Assembly (NCBI GenBank): GCA_944389455.1
Contig: CALXMK010000020.1
Span: 1 to 47,056, forward strand
Reading direction: 5' to 3'
Origin: an uncultured Verrucomicrobiota bacterium
GTDB taxonomy: Bacteria; Verrucomicrobiota; Verrucomicrobiia; Limisphaerales; UBA1412
DNA length: 47,056 bases
A program made the position numbers and the translations under genes. This document shows, one piece after another, positions 15,966 through 25,046 of the stretch; position 1 is the first letter of the stretch; each line of letters starts with the position of its first letter. The notes under the pieces were generated by a model. It had not been told where the DNA came from. It saw only the letters and a list, made by a program, of their open reading frames with translations, and ran no database searches.

Positions 15966-15984
15966 CCGAGTTTTTGGTTCTCGG
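15966..15984 (-). promoter_or_regulatory. Leader hairpin just upstream of the ammonia-lyase start
   Basis: CCGAG...CTCGG stem (5 bp, 9-base loop) 18 bases before the ATG of the first operon gene, followed by an A/T-rich tract. The 114-base gap to the next gene is the only place inside this strand's gene run where the polyene operon promoter could lie. No convincing -35/-10 pair was found. The stem is too short to call a terminator with confidence. Confidence 0.25.
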
Positions 15985-16062
15985 AGGCGAATATTTGATG
16001 TTTTCCGAATGTGTTGGGTAAGTCGAAAACAGAAGAGCAAACAAAGTGTATTTAGTTTCCGA

Positions 16063-16698
16063 TTATTTCTTATAATATTTTTTCAGATTACTTTCGGAGT
16101 TTTTGACGATACTGAACCAGTAGTTTCTAAAGCCAAAACCTCCGGCTTTTTCTATTGTGTGATTAGTTGCGAGGATCTCTTTGCTGGAGAGATCAAAGAA
16201 GACAATAAAAAGACTGCCGCGAGCTTCTGATTTAACAAGTCTATCGAGAATAAATACTACACCTAGGCCTTCTTTTTCTTTAAATTCATAACCGGAAACC
16301 ATTTCTGCGATTATTTCAGGGGTGATATCGGACTTATTGAGGAGTTCCTTGCCGTCTTGGGCGATGATCTGTTTAGAGGAAAGAGTTTTATTGTTTTCTT
16401 GAACTGAGGATATATCTACAACGAGATCTTTTTTAAAAATTTTTGAAATCTTTTTTAGCCTCTCTTTAAGGAAGAGTGTGTTCCATTCTTCCGGATATCT
16501 TGAAATGATATCTTCAGGATTGTTGAACCCCTCGGTGCCGTACATGGTTACTTTGGAACAGTCAATTCCGGCCCAGACAATTGTTTGCTCTTTGTATTTA
16601 TTAGCATTAATAGTCTGCACAGATGTTTTACTGCCTGCATAAATACTGAATGCAAAAAATGTTAGTGATACACAAAGGAGGGTAATTAGTTTTCTCAT
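16063..16698 (-). CDS. Exported protein of unknown function
   Basis: 211 residues with a clear signal peptide (MRKLITLLCVSLTFFAFSIYAGS, cleavage likely after IYA). The mature part begins with VWAGIDCSKVTMYG, then a segment NPEDIISRYPEEWN, and ends in a basic KKYYKK tail after GFGFRNYWFSIV. Similar exported proteins with a WAGID start are, as far as I recall, found in Bacteroidota and PVC bacteria without assigned role. It has no catalytic motif I recognise. It lies 114 bases upstream of the polyene operon on the same strand, and could be co-transcribed, but the gap suggests independence. A TTGATT-17-TATGCT pair about 60 bases upstream of the ATG is a possible promoter. Confidence 0.75.
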   Translation of the reverse strand: MRKLITLLCVSLTFFAFSIYAGSKTSVQTINANKYKEQTIVWAGIDCSKVTMYGTEGFNNPEDIISRYPEEWNTLFLKERLKKISKIFKKDLVVDISSVQENNKTLSSKQIIAQDGKELLNKSDITPEIIAEMVSGYEFKEKEGLGVVFILDRLVKSEARGSLFIVFFDLSSKEILATNHTIEKAGGFGFRNYWFSIVKNSESNLKKYYKK

Positions 16699-17016
16699 AC
16701 TTTTTTCTTCAAAATAAGCTCATGTTGCTTATAGATTAAGCATAAGACAGTAAGTTATAGAAATCAAGAATCAATTTGAATAAAGAAGTGTGTTTCAAAT
16801 GAAAAGAAGGTTTAATAAAGCATATATCTATTTACTTTATAATTTATCAAATATGAATTTATTTTTGTTTTTTGATTTGTTCCGATGTTTATGGATAGAA
16901 GTAAGAATGAAATTGTTTCAATTTCATAAAGATAAAGGAGTAATAAAAATAAAGGGCCCTTTCTTGTTAGCACAGAATGGGTTGAGTTATAGACTGAATT
17001 TGGGGATTGAATAGTA

Positions 17017-17045
17017 TTGAAAAAACTTTTTTCGGAGCATACTGT
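17017..17045 (+). promoter_or_regulatory. Possible sigma70-like promoter of nrdJ
   Basis: TTGAAA (17017-17022), a 17-base spacer, and a weak -10 TACTGT (17040-17045). Transcription would begin about 17052, immediately before the perfect hairpin CAGCAACT/AGTTGCTG at 17056-17076, leaving a 138-base leader. Confidence 0.3.
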
Positions 17046-17055
17046 ATTAGTACGC

Positions 17056-17076
17056 CAGCAACTGGAAGAGTTGCTG
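17056..17076 (+). repeat. Perfect 8-bp inverted repeat in the nrdJ leader
   Basis: CAGCAACT, loop GGAAG, AGTTGCTG. No T-run follows, so it is not a terminator on this strand. It could be an operator or a stabilising 5' stem of the nrdJ message. Confidence 0.4.
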
Positions 17077-17189
17077 AAAATTAGTCCTTGACTGATGGAT
17101 ATAACATCTTTTCATAGAGTGGGATATATTATTGTTTCAGTTAAAGGCTATGTTGTTGCTATTTTAGGAAATTAATTTAGAAATCGACC

Positions 17190-20100
17190 GTGAGCAAAGC
17201 TAAACCAACGAAGACGGCTGCTTCTAAAGCCAGGAGTCAGGCTAAGAAGTATTTGAAGATAGAGCGGGTATTTAGTACCCCTAAGGTGAGTCCTTTTGAT
17301 GAAGTAGAGTGGGATTATCGTACTGCTGAGATTAATGATGACTCCGGCAAAGTGTTTTTCCGGCAGGAAAACGTGGAAGTTCCCAAGTTCTGGTCTGAGT
17401 TGGCTACCAAGGTTGTTGTTTCTAAATATTTTTACGGAGAGGTTGGAACAGATGAACGTGAGAAAAGTATTCGTCAGATGATTCATCGTGTGGCTCGAAC
17501 CATTACTAATTGGGGGGTAAAAGATGGGTATTTTGGAAAGGAGAGTGCTGAGATTTTCTATAATGAGTTGGTTTGGCTCTGTTTAAATCAGTATGGAGCC
17601 TTCAATTCGCCGGTTTGGTTTAATGTGGGGCTGTTCCAGGAGTATGGGGTAGGGAAGAATTCAGCTCAGGGCAATTGGGTGTATGATCATAAGACAGGTA
17701 AGATTAATCGAGCCAAGACACAGTATGAGAATCCGCAGTGTAGTGCTTGTTTCATCCAATCTGTGGAGGATAATATGGAATCGATTATGAATTTAGCCTG
17801 CAGTGAGGCGATGCTCTTTAAGTTTGGTTCTGGTACTGGGTCTGACTTGTCTCCGATTCGTTCCAGCCGTGAGAAGCTCAGCGGCGGCGGACGTCCCAGC
17901 GGACCGATGTCATTTCTTAAAGTTTATGATCAGGTGGCCAATGTGGTTAAATCTGGAGGTAAAACCCGCAGAGCCGCCAAGATGAATACGCTCTATGATT
18001 GGCATGGAGATATCGAGGAATTTATTGAGGCAAAGCAGATTGAGGAGAAAAAAGTTTGGGCGCTGGTAGCACAAGGTTATGACAATTCTTTTAATGGACC
18101 AGCTTATGGGAGTGCTATGTATCAGAATGAGAATCTCTCGGTTCGTGCGACGGATGAATTCATGAATGCGGCTATAGAGGGAAGACCTTGGCAGACGCGT
18201 TCTGTACGAGATGGTAGTGTTCTGGAAACAAAGGAGGCTTCCAAGCTGCTCTACAAGATTGCTGAAGGGACCTGGATCTGCGGAGATCCGGGAATCCAAT
18301 TTGATACAGCTATTCAGAAGTGGAATACCTGCAAGGGGAGTGATCTGATTCGTTCTAGTAATCCCTGTTCGGAGTATTTGTTCTTAAATGATACGGCTTG
18401 TAATCTGGCTTCTTTGAATCTGATGAAGTTCAAGAAGGAAGATGGTTCATTTGATGTAAAACGTTTTCGGGCAGCTGTCAAAATTTTTATCACGGCACAG
18501 GAAATTGTGGTGGATAACAGCAGTTATCCAACCCAGAAGATTGCAGGTAATTCACACATTTTCCGTTCATTAGGATTAGGGTTTGCCAACTTGGGTTCAT
18601 TGGTAATGAGTTATGGGCTGCCGTATGATTCAGATGAGGCTCGTGCGCTGGCTGGTTCTGTGGCCGCTATCATGACCGGAACCTGTTATGAGCAGTCCGC
18701 TTGGATGGCTTCTGTAATGGGACCTTTTCCCGGATATCATAATTCTAAATATTATTCTGCCAATAAGCCGTTCAAATCCAATAATGTGGAATCCATGCGC
18801 GAGGTGATGCAGCTGCATCGCTCCGCAGTAGAGGAGATTAAGGATTTTGATAGCATCAAATATATGAAGGATGAGGCTCGTGCGATCTGGGATCAGGTTT
18901 TGGCTTTGGGTGATAAATATGGTTACCGTAATGCTCAGACCACGGTATTAGCTCCAACGGGGACAATCTCATTTATGATGGATTGTGATACCACTGGCAT
19001 TGAACCGGATATTGCTCTGGTTAAATATAAGCTGTTGGTAGGTGGAGGAATGCTCAAGATTGCTAATCGGACGATAGCTCAGGCTCTGAGCAGACTTAGT
19101 TACAATTCCGATCAGATAGCTGGAATTACCGCCCATGTTGAGAAATATGATACTATAGAGGATATTCGCTCTGATGATGGAAAAACGATTGCTTCCGGCT
19201 TAAAGCCTGAACATCTGCCCGTATTTGATTGTGCCTTCCGTCCGCAGCGTGGAAAGAGAAGTATTATTCCATTAGGACATCTGAGAATGATGGGGGCTGC
19301 GCAGCCATTTATTAGTGGTGCTATCTCCAAGACGGTGAATATGCCGGGTGAATCTACAATTGAGCAGATTCGTGATACCTACGTTCAAGCCTGGAAGATG
19401 GGACTCAAGTGCGTGGCTATTTATCGTGACGGTTCCAAGTGTTGTCAGCCCTTGAATACCTCCCGTCAGGATAATGTTTCCACTGAAAAGGTTTTGGAGG
19501 AGAATGATGTTTTGCAGAAACGGATTGCCGAGCTGGAGGAACAGATCAAGGTTTTACAGGAGCGTGCGGATAAACCTGCTCGTCACAGATTGCCAGCAAC
19601 TCGGAAGGCTGTGAATCATAAATTTGAGATTGCCGGTCATGAGGGCTATCTTACGGTTGGTCTCTATGAGAATGATCAGCCGGGAGAGATTTTTATTACG
19701 ATGGCCAAAGAAGGGTCAACTATTGGAGGTTTGATGGACTGTATAGCTACGCTGACCAGTTTATCCCTGCAATACGGGGTGCCGTTGGAAGATCTGGTGA
19801 GAAAATTTGCTCATCAGCGTTTTGAACCATGGGGGTTCACTTCTAACCCGGAAATTCGTAATGCTTCCAGTATTGTGGATTATATTTTCCGTTGGATGGC
19901 TTATCGATTTTTGCCTAATTATCGGACAGAACATTCCATGGCGTTGGAACAGCAGACATTGAATATTCCCGGTTTACAGGATGTTTTGAAAAAAGTGGTT
20001 AATCGTACCGTGCCAGATTTACCTTTGAAAGAGGATGAGACTGAGAAACAGACGGCATCGGTAAGCCCTTATCATAATCCGCAAACGTTGAGTGAGGCTG

Positions 20101-20213
20101 TAGCGCACTTCCAGAAGGATGCTCCTCTCTGCCCTAGTTGTGGACATATTACGGTTCGAAATGGAGCTTGTTATAAATGTCTTAATTGTGGAGAGAGCTT
20201 AGGCTGCAGTTAA
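17190..20213 (+). CDS. nrdJ: Class II (adenosylcobalamin-dependent) ribonucleotide reductase
   Basis: Converts ribonucleotides to deoxyribonucleotides with a thiyl radical generated from adenosylcobalamin, so it works with or without oxygen. The 1007-residue size matches the large NrdJ type. Visible landmarks: NPQCSACFIQ (C184, C187), NPCSE (391-395), C404 in DTACNLASLNL, a glycine-rich KFGSGTGSDLSP loop, the VLAPTGTISFMMDCDTTG stretch, a coiled-coil-like linker (about 770-795), and a C-terminal cysteine cluster CPSCG...CYKCLNCGESLGC that should recycle the active-site disulfide. Start is GTG at 17190; no stronger ribosome site decides it. It stands alone and ends at a convergent inverted repeat. 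No other RNR class is present in the window. Confidence 0.96.
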   Translation: MSKAKPTKTAASKARSQAKKYLKIERVFSTPKVSPFDEVEWDYRTAEINDDSGKVFFRQENVEVPKFWSELATKVVVSKYFYGEVGTDEREKSIRQMIHRVARTITNWGVKDGYFGKESAEIFYNELVWLCLNQYGAFNSPVWFNVGLFQEYGVGKNSAQGNWVYDHKTGKINRAKTQYENPQCSACFIQSVEDNMESIMNLACSEAMLFKFGSGTGSDLSPIRSSREKLSGGGRPSGPMSFLKVYDQVANVVKSGGKTRRAAKMNTLYDWHGDIEEFIEAKQIEEKKVWALVAQGYDNSFNGPAYGSAMYQNENLSVRATDEFMNAAIEGRPWQTRSVRDGSVLETKEASKLLYKIAEGTWICGDPGIQFDTAIQKWNTCKGSDLIRSSNPCSEYLFLNDTACNLASLNLMKFKKEDGSFDVKRFRAAVKIFITAQEIVVDNSSYPTQKIAGNSHIFRSLGLGFANLGSLVMSYGLPYDSDEARALAGSVAAIMTGTCYEQSAWMASVMGPFPGYHNSKYYSANKPFKSNNVESMREVMQLHRSAVEEIKDFDSIKYMKDEARAIWDQVLALGDKYGYRNAQTTVLAPTGTISFMMDCDTTGIEPDIALVKYKLLVGGGMLKIANRTIAQALSRLSYNSDQIAGITAHVEKYDTIEDIRSDDGKTIASGLKPEHLPVFDCAFRPQRGKRSIIPLGHLRMMGAAQPFISGAISKTVNMPGESTIEQIRDTYVQAWKMGLKCVAIYRDGSKCCQPLNTSRQDNVSTEKVLEENDVLQKRIAELEEQIKVLQERADKPARHRLPATRKAVNHKFEIAGHEGYLTVGLYENDQPGEIFITMAKEGSTIGGLMDCIATLTSLSLQYGVPLEDLVRKFAHQRFEPWGFTSNPEIRNASSIVDYIFRWMAYRFLPNYRTEHSMALEQQTLNIPGLQDVLKKVVNRTVPDLPLKEDETEKQTASVSPYHNPQTLSEAVAHFQKDAPLCPSCGHITVRNGACYKCLNCGESLGCS

Positions 20214-20229
20214 ATTTGCCGAAGTGGAA

Positions 20230-20278
20230 TAGGACTCAGGAGAGTGTTTTTACGAAAGAATAACTTTTCTGAGTCCTA
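20230..20278. terminator. Bidirectional terminator-like inverted repeat between nrdJ and fic
   Basis: Perfect 10-bp arms TAGGACTCAG (20230-20239) and CTGAGTCCTA (20269-20278) around a 29-base loop, placed exactly between two convergent genes (stops at 20213 and 20282). No long T-run, so efficiency is uncertain. Confidence 0.5.
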
Positions 20279-20281
20279 CGG

Positions 20282-21808
20282 TTATCGGCTGCGAAGAATA
20301 TTCTCCATATCAGAGATTTCTTTTTCTGTGAGAAAACTAAAGTGTTTCTCACGTTTTTTAGAGGAAAGTTTTCCTCCATTCTGATTGCAGAGTCGAATAA
20401 AAAGGTCGATGAGGCGGTCGGGCATATCAACGGTCTGCTGGAGTTTTTTTTTCACTCGATCATAGTTACTGAGGAAATCGAGTTCTTCTACCAGTTCTTC
20501 ATCAATAGTTCTTCGTACGAATTCAGCTAGCGCTTCCGCCTGCGGAGTCATATCGATATAGCGATAGTAATCAGCTGTTTCTCCATTAACTTGCATACAT
20601 CCCAGAGAATCGAGTTCGTATGGGGTTACGCTGATGAGAGGTTTAGAAAAGGCTTCCAGTGCCCGGTCATAAAGGGTTTGGTCTTTAAGAATGGCTGCTG
20701 AGATAGGGAAAGATACTCCTCGAGGTATAAAATCTCTGAAGCAGAGGATATTGTTAATAAGAAATCTGTGAATGCGGCCATTGCCGTCATTGAATGGATG
20801 CATAAAGACAAAGCCAAAAGAGATAATAGCGGCATGGAGCAGAGGATGCAGAGGGGTTTCTTTGAGCAGTTGATGGGTTTCTAGGAGAGAATCCATCAGA
20901 TTGTTGATGTCTTCAGGACGCGGGGAGATGTAGTGAATAATCTCTTTGCGGTGAGAGATGCTTTGACCTACATAGTTTTGTTCGCAGCGGTAGTCATTGT
21001 CTTTAAAACGAGGATCGACAATTTGATTTTGGACTTCGATCAGGAGTTTTTTGTTGCAAAAATCGGTTTGAGAGGCTCGTTGGAGCAGGGTAAGAAATTT
21101 ACCCGTGCGTGAAGTATCCGGTTCGATATGTTCTATTTCAAAGGAGGAACGTGTTTCTTTCTTATGCAAATAGGTTAGAGCTCTTTCCATCAATTCAGGT
21201 GGATAAGCTTTTACCAGTTTTTTACATCGGCTGGTCAGGTCCAGGTTGAGAATCTCATTGAGTTTATCTGTTTTCCAGAGAATTGGGCAGAATCCGTTTT
21301 TTCCCAAAAGATTGTTTCGTATAAAGTGTCGTTTTGAGAGAGTTCCCGGAATAGTGTAATAAATATCTTCTGGTAGAAGAAGTTCTTCGGAGCAGGGATG
21401 GTTTAGGTCTGGAAGAGGCAGTTCTTTTTGGGTAATAAATTCGTATAGAAACCAAATTTTTCGTCGGAGAATTTCTTCAGGAGCTTCGGCGATATGTTCT
21501 ATCAGTTCAGAGGTGGGGATAGCTTCAAAGAGTCTAGCCAAAATTCCTAGATTGATGCCGTCGTAACGCAGAGCAAATCTCAGATGAGCTAGATCTGATT
21601 CACCTGGCCAGTAGGAGGCTGGATAAGTTTCAGAAATGGAGTTTTCTTGGAGATAGTACCAGAAGGTCTCGTTTACTCCGATATAGGAAAGATGACGATT
21701 GGGAAGAGCCTTGAGTTTGTAGCGTTCAATTAGGTAGAGATAACCGGCAGGTTTATTGAAACAGGCTTCATTTGGGTGTGTCGCTGTTTTAAAGGGGAAT
21801 TCAAACAT
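20282..21808 (-). CDS. Fic-domain protein (probable AMP/NMP transferase)
   Basis: 508 residues with a complete Fic active-site loop HPFNDGNGRIHR starting at H337, the signature of enzymes that transfer AMP or other phosphate-containing groups to hydroxyls of target proteins. Preceding SSFEIEH (211-217) resembles the inhibitory helix motif (S/T)xxxE(G/N), with H where G/N is usual, suggesting intramolecular autoinhibition. The C-terminal third looks like a winged-helix region. No signal peptide and no small antitoxin gene adjoins, so it is probably a class II-type regulator. Large Fic proteins of this architecture are widespread in Bacteroidota and PVC bacteria; the target is unknown. Confidence 0.9.
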   Translation of the reverse strand: MFEFPFKTATHPNEACFNKPAGYLYLIERYKLKALPNRHLSYIGVNETFWYYLQENSISETYPASYWPGESDLAHLRFALRYDGINLGILARLFEAIPTSELIEHIAEAPEEILRRKIWFLYEFITQKELPLPDLNHPCSEELLLPEDIYYTIPGTLSKRHFIRNNLLGKNGFCPILWKTDKLNEILNLDLTSRCKKLVKAYPPELMERALTYLHKKETRSSFEIEHIEPDTSRTGKFLTLLQRASQTDFCNKKLLIEVQNQIVDPRFKDNDYRCEQNYVGQSISHRKEIIHYISPRPEDINNLMDSLLETHQLLKETPLHPLLHAAIISFGFVFMHPFNDGNGRIHRFLINNILCFRDFIPRGVSFPISAAILKDQTLYDRALEAFSKPLISVTPYELDSLGCMQVNGETADYYRYIDMTPQAEALAEFVRRTIDEELVEELDFLSNYDRVKKKLQQTVDMPDRLIDLFIRLCNQNGGKLSSKKREKHFSFLTEKEISDMENILRSR

Positions 21809-21892
21809 GGAGAAATTGATTTTTAAAGAGAATCAGTGTTTTTTATCTTTAGTTAAAGATTTGATGGGAGAGGAAAAGGTTAAAGTTTAATT

Positions 21893-22879
21893 TCATTTGA
21901 ATATTTTTAAGATTTGTTCCAAAGGGCCTCTCCGAGTGGGAGTGCCTTGGGGTAAGTCAGGATTCCAGGTAAGTGCTTTATATCCATGCCAAAGAGTTCC
22001 CCAGAGATCTTCGTTTCCTTCAGGATAGAAGATTTTCAAATTTATAGGGCAGTTATAGAAAGCTTGTAGTCCTACGGAGGGAGGTTCATCGCATTGGAAG
22101 TAGACATCTTTTAGGCTTAAGCAGTTTTCAAAAGCTTGTTCACGGATTTTCTGTAATTTGGCAGGAAAGATAACTTTGGAGATATATTCACAGCCGCGAA
22201 AGGCCCAACTGGCAATTTCGGTAATCGACTCAGGGATAGTATAGACAGAGTCCTTTTTTGCGGTAGGATAGCTGTGCAGCAAGGTTGTTTTATAGTTAAA
22301 AAGTACGCCGTTGAGTGTCCGATAATGAGTATTATATTCATCTACAGTAATCGATTCCAGGGAGTCACAGAGATAGAAGCATTTATCTTCAATGCGGGTA
22401 ACTGTTTCAGGAATTTTGATAGAACTTAATTTTGTACATTCAGAGAAGGCTCCCTCGCAGATTTCGATGATTCCAGAGTGAAGAGAGATTTCAGTAAGGC
22501 TTTTGCAGCAAGAAAACATCCAGTCAGAAATTTTTGTGAGCATAGGAGGGAGATTTATTTTCTTCAATGAAGTGCAGCCGTGAAAAGCGTAGTTGCCAAT
22601 GTGGGTAATCGTTTCCGGGATAGTTATGGAGGTTAATTCCGTACAATCCCGAAAGGATTGTTCACGAATAGCTGTGATGGTATAAGTTTTGCCTTGAAAT
22701 TCAACTGTGGATGGGATTACAAGTTCTCCTTTCAGATTGCGTGGACAGAATGCAACACAGAAGCTGCCATCCGGCATGGTGTTAAATTTAAGCGGATTAG
22801 TAGTGAGAATGATGGCGTTCTCTATCATCGGGATTCGATCAGGAGGGGGTTTGGCGGCTCGTAAGCGGGATATATTCAT
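21893..22879 (-). CDS. BspA-like leucine-rich-repeat protein (LRR_5), no signal peptide
   Basis: 328 residues. After about 75 N-terminal residues with a KGELVIPSTVEFQGKTYTIT unit, it carries a run of LRR_5/BspA-type repeats of about 23 residues with the pattern xxxAFxxCxSLxxIxIPxxVTxI (for example CTSLKKINLP, CTKLSSIKIPETV, CDSLESITV). The fold is a right- or left-curved beta-rich solenoid used for protein contacts. No signal peptide or membrane segment is visible, unlike the neighbour at 23100, so it may be cytoplasmic or use another export route. It is separated from fic by 84 bases on the same strand. Function beyond binding cannot be stated. Confidence 0.85.
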   Translation of the reverse strand: MNISRLRAAKPPPDRIPMIENAIILTTNPLKFNTMPDGSFCVAFCPRNLKGELVIPSTVEFQGKTYTITAIREQSFRDCTELTSITIPETITHIGNYAFHGCTSLKKINLPPMLTKISDWMFSCCKSLTEISLHSGIIEICEGAFSECTKLSSIKIPETVTRIEDKCFYLCDSLESITVDEYNTHYRTLNGVLFNYKTTLLHSYPTAKKDSVYTIPESITEIASWAFRGCEYISKVIFPAKLQKIREQAFENCLSLKDVYFQCDEPPSVGLQAFYNCPINLKIFYPEGNEDLWGTLWHGYKALTWNPDLPQGTPTRRGPLEQILKIFK

Positions 22880-23051
22880 AATATTTCAATTTATAGAGTG
22901 TTTTGATTAACGCCCATCCGATATAAATGGGTACTTCTATTCCCGAGAGTAACTTCTGTTTTTATAACTCGTCAAGAGCAAAGATATTATCTACATCTTG
23001 GGAGGAGAGATTATTTGCCGTTAATCTGAAAATTTATGAGAGCTGTAATTT

Positions 23052-23090
23052 TATGAGGAGCCAGAGGAAAGGTTGCTGGATCCTCTCATA
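23052..23090 (-). terminator. Imperfect hairpin after the exported LRR gene
   Basis: Minus-strand stem TATGAGAGGATCCAG pairs with CTGGCTCCTCATA with two small bulges, starting 10 bases past the stop at 23100. It is followed by AAAATT rather than a T-run, so termination would be weak or factor-assisted. Confidence 0.35.
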
Positions 23091-23099
23091 GAATTTCGG

Positions 23100-25046
23100 T
23101 TATTCTTTTATTAAGTTTCGATAAAGCATCATTGACTGACCGGAGAGAATCGGAACCGTGTAAGTTGGCGGTTCAGCATTGGGAATATTCTGCCAGGAAA
23201 GTCCATTGGTACTATTTTGGAGGATCCCGGTGAAGTGAATAATTAGAGAGGTAGGTTTTCCATCAGCTCCCATAATCTGTTCCATGTAGAATTCCGGTTC
23301 GGTACCGACTATCGTAAGAGTTCCGGGGATATATTGGACAGTGTAGCGATTTTCCGCGGAGGGTGAGATCCCATCCAAAGTCAAAGTGTATTGGCCGACA
23401 GGAAGTGGCTGAGGATAATCTTCCGCTGGGATACCGTTTAGAAGGTAGATGGGATCACCCGTGAGAGTGTCATCAAAAAGTAATCCCTCGACGGTGTATT
23501 CCGGTTCGGGAAGAGGAGTTCCTTGAGAGATTTCAATTTGAGGAAGAGTAATGGTTAGAGGTGCGGGTAAGATCACCAGCCGTGAAGCCGGACTGATGGA
23601 GGGAAGATAATATAATCTGTTATCGCGTCCTCCTGTTTGATAGGCATATACCTTTGTCTCTCCTGAGTATAAAGCCGTGAGGAGGTTTGTCTGCAAAGAA
23701 GCTATTTCATTGTCATGAATGCTAAGAGACAGAGAAAGTGAGGTTGTCCCTTTGGGTTGGAATGAGAAGGTGTTGCCACAGGTGAGCTCTAAGAGAGCCG
23801 GTTCCAATGAAATAGTCTGGGGACGTGAATCCCTGCAGACAGGGAAACTTTGGAGAGAGGATTCCCAGCCTTGGGTGCCTTCTGCAGCATAAATAACCGG
23901 GTTCCCGGATTGATAGAAAAGCTTTTCTCCGCATTCAGGAGTATTTCCTAGAAATCCCAGAGAAACAAGGTTTTTGCAGTACCAGAAAGCGTTTTTCCCT
24001 ATGTAGGAAATGGAAGAGGGTAGGAGAATTGTTCTGAGCCGTTCACAATATGCGAAGGCTCTTTCGGATATTTTTAGAGTTCCAGTGGGAATTTCATATG
24101 CTTCACCAAGACCGGGAGGAAATCTTAGTAGAGTGTCACCTTCTTTATTAAAAAGAATCCCTTGATACGAACTGAAAGATGGATTGGATTCTTCCACCTC
24201 AATTCCAATCAGTCTTCTACAGCCATCAAAAGCGTTTTCAGCAATAACGAGAACGGTTGAGGGAAGGGTATAGGTAGGGTAAGCCTCTGCGGAGCAGAGA
24301 ATGAGCTCCGTCATTTCTTTATTATAGAGAGCATCTTCCGTGGATGTATAAGATTGGTTTTCTTCTGGAAGAGTAATTTGGCTCAGGGAACTACAGCCTT
24401 CGAAAGCATTTTCTCCGATAGAGCTAAGGCTGGCGGGAAGTTCAAGACTAATCAGTGATTCACACTGAGCAAAGGTATCCATGCCGATTGAAACGAGCTG
24501 TGAGGGAAGTGTCACAGAGGTTAAAGAGCTAGCTTTGAAGAGAAAACCGTCAGGCAGTTTAGTTAGCGAATCGGGTAATGTTATCTGGGTAAGACTGATA
24601 CAGGAGGCTAAGCAGTAAATCCCCAACGTGTTGATAGATTTCGGAAGAGTGATTTCGGTGAGACTTGAGCATCCATAAAAAGCGTAATTGCCGATCGATT
24701 CCAATTTTGAGCCGAGAGTGATCCGATCAAGATTGCGGCAATAGGAGAAGGCTTCTATGCCGATAGTAAGAACGGAATCAGGAAGGTCAATTGAGTTAAG
24801 GTTAATATTCCGGGAAAAAGCCCAATCTCCAATAGTAGTGACGGGATAACCCTCAATGCTCGAAGGGATTACCAAAGAATTCTCTGTGCCGGTATAATCA
24901 GTAATAATAGCGGTGTTATCTTCTATTCGATATTGGAGTCCGCCAGGGAAATCAACGGCATGAAGGGAAGATGGGAAAAAATCAAGTATTCCCAGGAATA
25001 TTAGAGAGGTAAGGCTGAGGGAGCGATAATTAAACAATAGTATCAT
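23100..25046 (-). CDS. Exported BspA-like leucine-rich-repeat protein with MBG-type C-terminal domain
   Basis: 648 residues. Signal peptide MILLFNYRSLSLTSLIFLGI... with likely cleavage after LHA (about residue 30). Residues about 35-390 are LRR_5 repeats (DFAFSRN-like AF..C.SL..I.LP units; examples CSSLTEITLPKS, CESLISLELPASL, CRRLIGIEV). About 400-480 is an Ig-like stretch, and about 490-580 resembles the MBG repeat domain (PLPEPEYTVEGLLFDDTL, then GQYTLTLDGI). A short C-terminal tail follows. BspA proteins are surface or secreted adhesins and ligand binders in host-associated bacteria; that role here is inference. No sorting motif such as a lipobox or Type IX domain was recognised. Confidence 0.88.
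   Translation of the reverse strand: MILLFNYRSLSLTSLIFLGILDFFPSSLHAVDFPGGLQYRIEDNTAIITDYTGTENSLVIPSSIEGYPVTTIGDWAFSRNINLNSIDLPDSVLTIGIEAFSYCRNLDRITLGSKLESIGNYAFYGCSSLTEITLPKSINTLGIYCLASCISLTQITLPDSLTKLPDGFLFKASSLTSVTLPSQLVSIGMDTFAQCESLISLELPASLSSIGENAFEGCSSLSQITLPEENQSYTSTEDALYNKEMTELILCSAEAYPTYTLPSTVLVIAENAFDGCRRLIGIEVEESNPSFSSYQGILFNKEGDTLLRFPPGLGEAYEIPTGTLKISERAFAYCERLRTILLPSSISYIGKNAFWYCKNLVSLGFLGNTPECGEKLFYQSGNPVIYAAEGTQGWESSLQSFPVCRDSRPQTISLEPALLELTCGNTFSFQPKGTTSLSLSLSIHDNEIASLQTNLLTALYSGETKVYAYQTGGRDNRLYYLPSISPASRLVILPAPLTITLPQIEISQGTPLPEPEYTVEGLLFDDTLTGDPIYLLNGIPAEDYPQPLPVGQYTLTLDGISPSAENRYTVQYIPGTLTIVGTEPEFYMEQIMGADGKPTSLIIHFTGILQNSTNGLSWQNIPNAEPPTYTVPILSGQSMMLYRNLIKE

Larger units (their letters stand above)
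16699..17189. other. AT-rich intergenic region before nrdJ
   Basis: Divergent spacer between the exported protein and nrdJ. It holds a short palindrome GCTTA/TAAGC (16727-16741), a possible nrdJ promoter (17017-17045) and a hairpin (17056-17076). A plus-strand open frame at 16790-17014 has no recognisable features and low-complexity content, so I do not call it. No cobalamin riboswitch consensus was seen although the downstream enzyme needs B12. Confidence 0.5.

Noticed and set aside
16790..17014. 74-codon plus-strand frame before nrdJ
   Set aside because: Very AT-rich, no ribosome site, no motif; probably chance.
16699..17189. Cobalamin riboswitch before nrdJ
   Set aside because: Sought because the enzyme needs B12; no B12-box consensus is visible.
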